6,444 bases of DNA, taken from positions 1 through 6,444 of the forward strand of contig JAUXNL010000086.1 in assembly GCA_030684415.1 (NCBI GenBank), written 5' to 3'. Position numbers and translations under genes: made by a program. The notes beneath the pieces are model-generated. The model ran no database searches. It saw only the letters and a program-made list of their open reading frames with translations, and had not been told where the DNA came from. Of the stretch, positions 1-6,068 are shown piece after piece (the stretch's first letter is position 1; every line of letters begins with the position of its first letter). This DNA comes from Moraxellaceae bacterium (GTDB lineage Bacteria > Pseudomonadota > Gammaproteobacteria > Pseudomonadales > Moraxellaceae).

Positions 1-1394
1 GTGTAGTGGCCCTGCACATCGGGGTAATGCGGGCGGGCATCCATCAGGCGCGTGCCCACGGTCTCGGCGTCGGTATAGCCGGTGATCTGGGTGTAGCCGG
101 GGTTGATGGAGATGATGCGGAATTCGCGGTCGAGAATGAAAATCGCCTCGGCCGCCTGATGGAACACCGAGGCCGACAGGCGCAGACGCTCTTCCAGCTC
201 GCGCTCTTTGGTGATGTCGCGCCGGGTGCCGATCATGCGGATGGCGCGGCCTTCTTCATTCCAGGCCACCACACGGCCGTTGTCTTCCACCCAGATCCAG
301 TGCCCGCGACGATGCCGCATGCGGTACTGCACGTTGTAGAGCGGGGTGCGCTTGCGCAAGTGCAGCACGATGGCTTTCTTTACCAGCGCGTAATCATCCG
401 CATGCACCAGCGGCTTCAGATGACCCATGAAGCCGGTGAGTTCCTTGCTCGAATAGCCCAGCAGCTGCTCGAAGTTGGAGTGATAGATGTCGTCGGTGGG
501 CAGGCTCCAGTCCCAGAGGCCGATGCCGGAGGCGTCGATGGCGAGCGACAAACGCTCCTGGCTCTGGCGCAAGGCATCGTTCAGGGTCGACAGCGCCTGC
601 GTGCGCTCATTCACCTTGCGCTCCAGCGTGTCGTTCACTTCCTGTAGACGCACTTCGGCGTTCTTGCGGTCGTAGATTTCCAGCGCCAGCTTCTGGTTGA
701 TGCTCTCCATCTCCGTCTTCGAGCCTTCGAGGAAGCGGATCAGGTCTTCATTGCGCAACCGTAGGCGCAGCGAGGAAATCGTGGTCTGGTTGATGCGACG
801 GGTACTGACAATCAGGAACGCCGTGAGCAGCGCGCCGATACCGGCCAAGGCATAGGCCGTGGGCGAAGGATTGAGCAGCACATGCGCGAGCCCCGGCACC
901 AGGCAAAAGCCAAGGAAATAGAGGAAGGAAGGGAAATAAGCCGAGTAGCAGGCCATGGCGGCGATGCACTGGCTGGCCAGCAGGGCCGCAAACAAGGCCT
1001 GCTGGTAGTACACCTGACCATCGTTCGGGAACAGCTCGGGGTTGAACACCACGCTGGCCACACCCCAGAAACTGGCGGTAACAGCGGCCGACACACTCAC
1101 CAGGCGGCGCATGCGCAAAGGATTGTCGATGATGCTTTGGCGCGACTGCCAGATCACCACCACACGCACGAGCATGAAGCCCAAGAAAAGGCCCAGCCAG
1201 GCTTGCAGGTGGATTTGCGTCACCAGCGGGTCGTTCCAGTACAGAGCGACTGTGGCGAAGGCAGAGACGACCGAGATAGCAATGAACGCCGGTAGCTGCT
1301 CATAGATGAGCCGGGTCTGCATCACGTCGATAGTATCGGCGGATGGCCCATTGCTACGCGTGGCGAGGCTATCGCTGTCGTGATTCACGGACAT
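1..1394 (-). CDS. Membrane-anchored PAS-domain sensor protein (3' end beyond window)
   Basis: The minus-strand frame is open from ATG 1394 to the left edge, giving 464 codons with no stop. This ATG is the first possible start after an in-frame stop near 1465, and GGAG lies 10 nt upstream. Residues 1-30 are polar. About 33-197 hold roughly six hydrophobic segments (about 35-52, 65-83, 98-117, 133-150, 153-174, 178-196), an integral-membrane sensory region. About 205-282 is a charged helical, coiled-coil-like linker (LRLRLRNEDL, DTLERKVNERTQAL). A PAS domain follows at about 281-400 (LSLAIDASGIGLWDW) with a typical PAC end (HRRGHWIWVEDNGRV, then IGTRRDIT). A second PAS begins at about 405 (SASVFHQAAEAIFILDREFRI, NPGYTQITGYT) and is cut by the window edge. 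Proteins of this build usually end in GGDEF, GGDEF-EAL or histidine kinase modules, so a cyclic-di-GMP or phosphorelay role is likely, but the output domain is not visible. It is transcribed away from uvrD. Confidence 0.9.
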   Translation of the reverse strand, partial: MSVNHDSDSLATRSNGPSADTIDVMQTRLIYEQLPAFIAISVVSAFATVALYWNDPLVTQIHLQAWLGLFLGFMLVRVVVIWQSRQSIIDNPLRMRRLVSVSAAVTASFWGVASVVFNPELFPNDGQVYYQQALFAALLASQCIAAMACYSAYFPSFLYFLGFCLVPGLAHVLLNPSPTAYALAGIGALLTAFLIVSTRRINQTTISSLRLRLRNEDLIRFLEGSKTEMESINQKLALEIYDRKNAEVRLQEVNDTLERKVNERTQALSTLNDALRQSQERLSLAIDASGIGLWDWSLPTDDIYHSNFEQLLGYSSKELTGFMGHLKPLVHADDYALVKKAIVLHLRKRTPLYNVQYRMRHRRGHWIWVEDNGRVVAWNEEGRAIRMIGTRRDITKERELEERLRLSASVFHQAAEAIFILDREFRIISINPGYTQITGYTDAETVGTRLMDARPHYPDVQGHY

Positions 1395-1643
1395 ACGACA
1401 TCTGCTCCATTTACTTCTTATTATGTGGAGGCGTCCGTGGCCGAGGCGGTGTTGCGAATCAGTTCACAAGAAGGCGGGAAGATAGCACTCTGCCTCCCCG
1501 CTTGTTAACCCGGAATCGACAGAACACCTGTCAATTGTTCAGGCACATCAATATCTTGTGGTACCGCACAACTCCTGACACAAGAAGCCTTCACAAACCC
1601 GTTACAAGCGCCAAACTACGCGCCGCCCCCAAAGAATAGTGCG
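1395..1643. other. Divergent intergenic region between PAS sensor gene and uvrD
   Basis: These 249 bp separate two divergently transcribed genes and must hold both promoters. Toward the sensor gene, CATAAT (minus strand, 1425-1420) matches a sigma70 -10 box at 5 of 6 bases and would give a leader of about 20 nt, but no good -35 box lies at the right distance. Toward uvrD, CTGTCA (1528-1533) and TATCTT (1552-1557), 18 bp apart, each match the consensus at 4 of 6. A 9-bp direct repeat CACAAGAAG occurs at 1465-1473 and 1579-1587, and TCTTGTG (1554-1560) can pair with CACAAGA (1579-1585). No coding sequence is evident. Confidence 0.5.
1514..1536. promoter_or_regulatory. Operator-like dyad upstream of uvrD
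   Basis: AAT-c-GACAG, a 5-nt spacer AACAC, then CTGTC-a-ATT form an inverted repeat with one mismatched pair per arm. The core GACAG-N5-CTGTC is perfect. It overlaps the candidate uvrD -35 box CTGTCA (1528-1533) and could be a repressor site, or a small hairpin in a leader if transcription starts further upstream. No known regulator is recognised; it is not a canonical LexA box. Confidence 0.3.
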
Positions 1644-3824
1644 ATGAACCTCTCAAACCTGACCAGTGGCCTTAACAGCGCCCAAACGGCCGCCGTCACC
1701 TCCGATGCCCAGCACCTGCTGGTACTGGCCGGCGCCGGCTCCGGCAAAACCCGAGTCCTGACCACCCGCATCGCCTGGTTTTGCCAGGAACACGGGCTGT
1801 CGCCCTGGAGCGTGCTGGCCGTCACCTTCACCAACAAGGCCGCAGCCGAAATGCGCCACCGCCTCGAAAGCCTGCTCGGCATGCCGACACAGGCACTGTG
1901 GGTCGGCACCTTCCATGGCCTGGCACACCGCTTTCTGCGCGCGCACTGGGCCGAAGCGGGCCTTCCACAAAACTTCCAGATCCTCGATGCCGACGACCAG
2001 ACCCGCCTGCTCAAGCGCGTCATCCGCGAGCTCTCGCTCGACGAAGACAAATGGCCGGCACGTCAGGCCAGCTGGTTCATCAACAGCCAGAAAGACGAAG
2101 GCCGGCGGCCGGCCAGCATCCAGCACAACGGCGATCTTTTTCTGGCCACCATGGCGCGCATTTACCAAGCCTACGAAGAAGCCTGTGCCCGTGGCGGCAT
2201 GCTCGACTTTGCCGAGTTGCTGTTGCGCAGTCACGAACTGTGGCTGAAAGAGCCTCGTCTTTTGCAGCACTACCAGAGTCGCTTCCGGCAAATTCTGGTC
2301 GATGAGTTCCAGGACACCAACGCCGTGCAGTACGCATGGCTGAGAATGCTCGCCGGACGTGACGGCATGTTGACGGTGGTGGGTGACGACGACCAATCCA
2401 TTTACGGCTGGCGTGGCGCAAAAATCGAAAACATCCGTGAGTTCCAGCGCGACTATCCCGATGCTGATGTCATCCGGCTAGAGCAAAACTACCGTTCCAC
2501 CGCCAGCATTCTGGCCGCCGCGAATGCAGTGATTGCGCACAACAGCGAACGCCTCGGCAAAGAACTGTGGACAGAGGGCAGCGACGGCGCGCCCATCCGC
2601 CTTTACACCGCCTACAACGATCTGGACGAAGCACAGTACATCGTGCGGGAAATGGAGCAGGCCATCAGCCGTGGCATGGCTCGCCGTGAAATGGCCGTGC
2701 TTTATCGTTCGAACGCGCAATCGCGCGTGCTGGAAGAGGCGCTCATCCGCGCCCAGCTGCCGTACCGCATCCATGGCGGTCTGCGCTTTTTCGAGCGCGC
2801 CGAAATCCGCAACGCCGTGGCTTACCTGCGCCTGATCGCCAACCCGCATGACGACACTGCCTTCGAGCGCGTGGTCAATCTGCCGGTGCGCGGGATTGGC
2901 GATAAAAGCATCGATGCCCTGCGCGGTCTGGCGCGCGAGCTGGGCGTATCGCTCTGGCGTGCGGCCGAGCGTGCGCATGCCGAACGCCTGCTGCCGGCGC
3001 CTGTCGTCAGCAAGCTCTGCGTGTTCACCGATCTGGTGCGCGAGCTGGAGCGCAAGACCGTCGATGTCCCCCTGCACGAACGCGTGGATGCCGTGATCCA
3101 GGATTCCGGCCTGTGGATGCATCACGAAAAAGAGAAAGGCGAGAAAGGCCAGGGCCGGCTGGAAAATTTGCGCGAGTTGGTTGCCGCCGCACGCGAGTTC
3201 GACTGGAACGAAGACGAAGCCCCCAGCGCACTGGCCGCCTTCCTCGACCACGCCGCGCTGGAGGCTGGCGAAGCCCAGGCCAGCGAATTCGAAGATGCCG
3301 TGCAACTGATGACACTGCACTCCGCCAAAGGCCTGGAATTTCCGCTGGTGTTTCTGGCCGGCATGGAAGAAGGCCTGTTCCCGCATGAAATGGCGCTGCA
3401 AGACAACAATCTCGAAGAAGAGCGCCGGCTTTGTTATGTCGGCATCACGCGCGCCATGAAAGAGCTGGTGCTCACCTACGCCGAAATCCGGCGCTTGTAT
3501 GGCGATGAGAAACACAACGCGCCATCGCGCTTTTTGCGCGAAATTCCCGCCAACCTGTTGCAGCCGGTGCGCGCCGGCCACAATGCTGGCACCGGCTTCA
3601 GTTTGCCGTCAGCCCAGATCAACACGGCGCCGTCGCGCCTGGGCGGCAACGATGAAGGCACGGGGGCCTACCGCCTCGGACAGGCCGTGCGTCATCCGCG
3701 CTTTGGTGATGGGGTGATTCTCAAGTTCGAGGGCAACGGGCCGAATGCCCGCATCCAGGTGAATTTTCAGGAGGCCGGCAGCAAATGGCTGGTGGCGCAG
3801 TACGCCAGACTGGAGTCGGCGTAA
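1644..3824 (+). CDS. uvrD: ATP-dependent DNA helicase II, UvrD (superfamily 1)
   Basis: 3'-5' DNA helicase acting in the cytoplasm in nucleotide excision repair (release of UvrC and the cut oligonucleotide), mismatch repair and removal of RecA filaments. At 726 residues it is the usual UvrD length. Motifs are complete and in order: Q motif at about 10-18 (Q14), Walker A AGAGSGKT 29-36 (K35), Ia TFTNKAAAEM, GTFHGLAHRF, Walker B DEFQD 220-224, motif III GDDDQSIYGWRG 247-258, motif IV LEQNYRST (about 279-286), motif V HSAKGLEF 559-566, and motif VI YVGITRA 598-604 with arginine finger R603. A polar linker (about 640-675) leads to a C-terminal Tudor-like domain (676-726, RHPRFGDGVI), which in UvrD/PcrA contacts RNA polymerase and favours UvrD over Rep. 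The ATG start puts the Q motif at the expected distance; its Shine-Dalgarno site is poor. Nothing in the protein looks truncated. PcrA-type naming is the only alternative. Confidence 0.97.
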   Translation: MNLSNLTSGLNSAQTAAVTSDAQHLLVLAGAGSGKTRVLTTRIAWFCQEHGLSPWSVLAVTFTNKAAAEMRHRLESLLGMPTQALWVGTFHGLAHRFLRAHWAEAGLPQNFQILDADDQTRLLKRVIRELSLDEDKWPARQASWFINSQKDEGRRPASIQHNGDLFLATMARIYQAYEEACARGGMLDFAELLLRSHELWLKEPRLLQHYQSRFRQILVDEFQDTNAVQYAWLRMLAGRDGMLTVVGDDDQSIYGWRGAKIENIREFQRDYPDADVIRLEQNYRSTASILAAANAVIAHNSERLGKELWTEGSDGAPIRLYTAYNDLDEAQYIVREMEQAISRGMARREMAVLYRSNAQSRVLEEALIRAQLPYRIHGGLRFFERAEIRNAVAYLRLIANPHDDTAFERVVNLPVRGIGDKSIDALRGLARELGVSLWRAAERAHAERLLPAPVVSKLCVFTDLVRELERKTVDVPLHERVDAVIQDSGLWMHHEKEKGEKGQGRLENLRELVAAAREFDWNEDEAPSALAAFLDHAALEAGEAQASEFEDAVQLMTLHSAKGLEFPLVFLAGMEEGLFPHEMALQDNNLEEERRLCYVGITRAMKELVLTYAEIRRLYGDEKHNAPSRFLREIPANLLQPVRAGHNAGTGFSLPSAQINTAPSRLGGNDEGTGAYRLGQAVRHPRFGDGVILKFEGNGPNARIQVNFQEAGSKWLVAQYARLESA

Positions 3825-3853
3825 GCGCAAACCATCAAGGAGAAGGGCCGCAT

Positions 3854-4459
3854 ATGCAAAAACAGGGAAAAATCGTTCGCTGGATTGACGACAAGGGCTT
3901 TGGCTTTATCGAGCCCGCCAAAGGCGGCAAGCAAGTGTTTGCCCACATCAAATCCTTTCCGGCAGGATCAGGCAGACCGGCTCCCGGCATGATCGTCAGC
4001 TATTCCGAGTCAGTTGATGCTCAAGGACGCTTGAGCGCCGTCAATATCCGCCTGCCAGGGCCGATGCGGGGAATGGGCGCCGCATCAAAGGCTTTCTTCG
4101 TAGCCGCCGCTTTTCTGCTGGCGATTGCCGCCATGGTCTGGCTTGAAATTTTGCCAGCCTACTTTCTCTGGTTTTATCTGGCGATGAGTACTCTCACGTT
4201 TTGCTTTTATGCAGCGGACAAGTCAGCCGCCAAAAATGACCGCCAGCGCACACCCGAAGACACTTTGCACTTCCTGGCGTTAGTCGGTGGTTGGCCGGGT
4301 GCGATGTATGCCCAGCAACTGCTTCGACACAAGTCGAGTAAACAGCGCTTCCGCCTGGTGTTCTGGCTAACCGTGGCGCTGAATATCGGTGCGTTGGGCT
4401 ATCTGCTGACGCCGCAGGGCGCATGGCTGCGAGTCGTGATTGACAACTTTGTCTCTTGA
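3854..4459 (+). CDS. Cold-shock domain / DUF1294 fusion membrane protein
   Basis: A 201-residue protein with two modules. Residues 1-68 are a cold-shock (OB-fold) domain with RNP1 KGFGFI (14-19) and an RNP2-like VFAHI (28-32; canonical proteins have VFVH), suggesting RNA or single-stranded DNA binding. Residues 80-186 match the DUF1294 pattern: two hydrophobic segments (about 80-100 and 102-120), the conserved core YAADKSAAK...RTPEDTLHFLALVGGWPGA...RHKSSKQRF (119-166), then a third membrane segment (about 167-186). Members with this fusion are widespread in proteobacteria and their biochemical role is unknown. The chosen ATG follows AAGGAG (3837-3842) at 11 nt, or GAAGGG at a shorter distance, and starts exactly at the cold-shock domain. 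The frame is open upstream to another ATG at 3785 inside uvrD, but that extension would add 23 unrelated residues. It lies 29 nt after uvrD with no terminator between, so co-transcription is likely. Confidence 0.9.
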   Translation: MQKQGKIVRWIDDKGFGFIEPAKGGKQVFAHIKSFPAGSGRPAPGMIVSYSESVDAQGRLSAVNIRLPGPMRGMGAASKAFFVAAAFLLAIAAMVWLEILPAYFLWFYLAMSTLTFCFYAADKSAAKNDRQRTPEDTLHFLALVGGWPGAMYAQQLLRHKSSKQRFRLVFWLTVALNIGALGYLLTPQGAWLRVVIDNFVS

Positions 4460-4658
4460 GCAGCGCCATGTGGAGCCTCATCTGCATATAAGGCCTGCGC
4501 ATGCAGCCCACCTGTATCGCCAGCACATGACACTGCTATAGCGCTCTTCTGCATACGTATGAATCGCCGCTGTCAGCAAATGCACACCTGCGCTCAAATG
4601 TCCTTCAGGGTGACGCCGCGCCTCATGGCTGACCCTATCCTGCATGGCTGACGCCACT

Positions 4659-4686
4659 TTCTGTGGGAGCGGCTTCAGCCGCGAAG
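4659..4686. repeat. REP-like extragenic palindrome
   Basis: TTCTGTGGGAGCGGCTTCAG followed by CCGCGAAG contains the inverted repeat GCGGCT-TC-AGCCGC (4669-4682) preceded by the GTGGGAG tag. This is the form of the repetitive extragenic palindromes spread by RAYT (REP-associated tyrosine) transposases in Pseudomonas, Xanthomonadaceae and related bacteria. Only one copy is seen here, so it is a single REP and not a paired BIME. Copy number in the genome cannot be judged from this window. Confidence 0.75.
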
Positions 4687-4914
4687 TCTTTTTATGTGCG
4701 GTGTTCGCGAAAAATGATGCCGACTACCAACACAGGCTCACTGATACCCACTGTATACAAATGACTGAAGGTCACTTTAGCGACTTCCCTCAAAGAAGAA
4801 CCGGTCGGTCGCCAATGATTGCCCGCCATGCACGCAATCAAGAATCATTATTGTCTACTACAGACCATCTTCAGAAAGTGCAGGCACATTGATAATTTCG
4901 CCAGATCAAAAGTT

Positions 4915-4926
4915 TTTGCATGCAAA
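4915..4926. promoter_or_regulatory. Perfect 12-bp palindrome, possible operator
   Basis: TTTGCATGCAAA is a perfect palindrome about 245 bp upstream of the first Roadblock gene. The 9-mer TTTTTGCAT that includes its left half (4913-4921) recurs at 5138-5146, 25 nt before the ATG of that gene. This could be a binding site with a second half-site near the start, or chance in AT-rich DNA. Confidence 0.2.
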
Positions 4927-5171
4927 GCACAAGTATTGATTCGCCCCTAGCTGTTCAAATCGCCTTCTTTTTGGCGGATTAAATCAGTCTGATTGGCAGA
5001 GTCCGTCAGGCCCACCAAAAACCAGGCGAAAGGCTTTGCACCTACGCCGCAAGTTTTCAGTGACCGCCTTTGGTATTTGTTGAAAGCAGGAAGGTTTCAG
5101 GAAAGCGCCGTCTTCTTACATGGATGTCCCTCTGTACTTTTTGCATAGACAACAGAGAGAGTTCATCGTCA

Positions 5172-5618
5172 ATGAGCAACACCATTTCATCATCCGCGAA
5201 TGCCAAGCCGAAAGATCAGTGCGAGCGTGAGCTTGAGCAGATACTGGCCAAGCACCCCGCTATTTTTTTCATCAGCCTCGCTTCTGTGGATGGCCGATCT
5301 TTTGCTCATGTGCAGGGTGGCCAGCCCAGTGATGCCGGGCGCATTGCCGCCATGACCAGCTCACTTCTGGGCCTTAGCGAGTCCTATGCGCGCGAAGCTA
5401 GCGCTAGCCGCTGCCGCTATTCCGTGGTTGCCATGGAAAGCGGTTCTGTCGTCACCGTTCGCATTCCGACCAAAAGTCTCCGGTTCGCGCTGGCCATCGG
5501 CGCCAACGACTCGGAAAACATCGCCACAATTTTGCGCGCCGCGCTGGATGGCGCCTCAGCTTTGTCGAAACTTCTCGACGGATTCCTTTTACAACAACCT
5601 AAAGAAGCAGGAGTTTAA
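5172..5618 (+). CDS. Roadblock/LC7-like domain protein, first of tandem pair
   Basis: A 148-residue soluble protein with no signal peptide or membrane segment. After a polar tail (1-16) the pattern is that of the Roadblock/LC7 fold: helix 17-28, strands at about 31-47 (FFISLASVDGRSFAHV), a long helix at about 55-76 (RIAAMTSSLLGLSESYA), two strands at 82-99 (CRYSVVAMESGSVVTVRIP), a fifth strand at 103-110 (LRFALAIG), and a closing helix at 113-136. Roadblock proteins usually dimerise and act on or with small Ras-like GTPases; bacterial MglB is the GTPase-activating partner of MglA. The assignment rests on this pattern, so subfamily is uncertain. The ATG at 5172 has only a weak purine stretch (GAGAGAG) upstream. 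The frame is also open from TTG 5070 and ATG 5124, but neither has a ribosome site and the added residues look non-domain. The stop lies 2 nt before the next gene. Confidence 0.8.
   Translation: MSNTISSSANAKPKDQCERELEQILAKHPAIFFISLASVDGRSFAHVQGGQPSDAGRIAAMTSSLLGLSESYAREASASRCRYSVVAMESGSVVTVRIPTKSLRFALAIGANDSENIATILRAALDGASALSKLLDGFLLQQPKEAGV
5609..5613 (+). promoter_or_regulatory. Ribosome binding site deciding the GTG start of the second Roadblock gene
   Basis: AGGAG sits 7 nt upstream of GTG 5621, inside the last codons of the preceding gene. It supports the GTG as start and suggests translational coupling of the two genes. Confidence 0.8.
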
Positions 5619-5620
5619 CC

Positions 5621-5977
5621 GTGAGCAAATTCAGTCTCGATCCACTACTCAGCGTTGATGGCTTTGTTGCTGCTGCCCTCGTCGATCAGGAAAGCGGCAT
5701 GATGATGGCCGGCGCAGGCACCGGTATCGACCTTGAGATTGCCGCTGCCGGCAATACCGAAGTTGTCCGCGCCAAGCGTCGCGTGGCCGCCAGCCTGAAC
5801 CTGAACGACGGCATTGAAGACATCCTCATTACGCTCTCCAAGCAGTACCACCTCATTCGCCCGCTGGAAACCAACCAGAACGTGTTCTTGTACGTCGTGC
5901 TGGACCGTGCGCGCGCCAACCTGGCCATGGCTCGCCTTGAGTTGCGCAAATTTGAGAAAACTCTCGATCTTTCCTGA
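5621..5977 (+). CDS. Roadblock/LC7-like domain protein, second of tandem pair
   Basis: A 118-residue cytoplasmic protein, essentially one domain. The N-terminal segment (9-30, LLSVDGFVAAALVDQESGMM) has the signature opening of Roadblock/LC7 proteins, where a hydrophobic strand with VD and a following G begins the central sheet. A helix follows (about 43-58), then a strand-rich part (66-96: IEDILITLSKQYHLIRPL, NVFLYVVLDR), and a final helix (97-114: ARANLAMARLELRKFEKTL). It differs clearly from the preceding 148-residue protein, so the two are not a recent duplication and could form a heterodimer. GTG is the start, with AGGAG at 7 nt. The gene begins 2 nt after the upstream stop and is followed at 25 nt by a strong terminator, so these two genes form a compact transcription unit. 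Precise function unknown; regulation of a small GTPase or polar localisation would fit the family but is inferred. Confidence 0.82.
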   Translation: MSKFSLDPLLSVDGFVAAALVDQESGMMMAGAGTGIDLEIAAAGNTEVVRAKRRVAASLNLNDGIEDILITLSKQYHLIRPLETNQNVFLYVVLDRARANLAMARLELRKFEKTLDLS

Positions 5978-6002
5978 GTTGCGCTGAAATTCGCACATAA
6001 GA

Positions 6003-6041
6003 CCTGCCGCTTGCGCAGTCGCTGCGCCGGCAGGCCTTTTT
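6003..6041 (+). terminator. Rho-independent terminator after the Roadblock pair
   Basis: CCTGCCG (6003-6009) pairs with CGGCAGG (6028-6034), and GCGCAG (6013-6018) with CTGCGC (6022-6027), around a 3-nt loop TCG and with a 3-nt bulge CTT. This makes a 13-bp GC-rich stem, followed by CC and five T (6037-6041). It should end the Roadblock transcript and separate it from the gene at 6069. Confidence 0.88.
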
Positions 6042-6068
6042 GCTGAGACTTGTACGTGGACTGCTCCC

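Larger units (their letters stand above)
4460..5171. other. Long intergenic region without a convincing gene
   Basis: About 700 bp between the DUF1294 gene and the Roadblock pair. By eye it is richer in A+T than uvrD, especially from 4700 on. It holds a REP-like palindrome (4659-4686), a 10-bp direct repeat CATGGCTGAC (4624-4633 and 4643-4652), a perfect 10-bp palindrome CATACGTATG (4552-4561), a perfect 12-bp palindrome (4915-4926), and a weak imperfect hairpin AAATCGCC/GGCGGATT (4957-4980). No clear intrinsic terminator follows the DUF1294 stop codon; a small stem CTGCAT/ATGCAG (4482-4506) lacks a T-run. The promoter of the Roadblock genes should lie in the right part, but no good sigma70 or sigma54 site was found. 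Confidence 0.55.

Noticed and set aside
6..647. A 213-codon plus-strand frame at the left end
   Set aside because: It is antisense to the PAS domains of the minus-strand sensor, which have clear family motifs, and the frame itself has none.
1528..1543. Possible LexA (SOS) box upstream of uvrD: CTGTCAATTGTTCAG
   Set aside because: The spacing between CTG and CAG is 9 nt, while the proteobacterial LexA site needs 10, and the inner bases are not symmetric.
1653..2396. Long minus-strand reading frames across uvrD, including another at 2478-3581
   Set aside because: They are antisense to a complete and certain helicase gene in GC-rich DNA and show no recognisable domains.
4644..4892. An 82-codon plus-strand frame in the intergenic region
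   Set aside because: It begins at the REP element, whose translation gives the well-known spurious CGSGFSRE residues. It has no ribosome site, and the rest shows no domain-like pattern.
5024..5040. Possible sigma54 promoter (AGGC...TTTGCA) before the Roadblock genes
   Set aside because: The GG and GC elements are 11 nt apart where 10 are required, and the -24 element lacks TGGCA.
5030..5042. GGTGCAAAGCC on the minus strand, recalling the GCAAAGCC core of c-di-GMP-I riboswitches
   Set aside because: The other conserved parts of that riboswitch are missing, and no gene lies downstream on that strand within reach.
5070..5171. N-terminal extension of the first Roadblock protein from TTG 5070 or ATG 5124
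   Set aside because: Neither start has a ribosome binding site. The extension is basic, Cys- and Ser-rich and lies outside the domain; ATG 5172 fits better.
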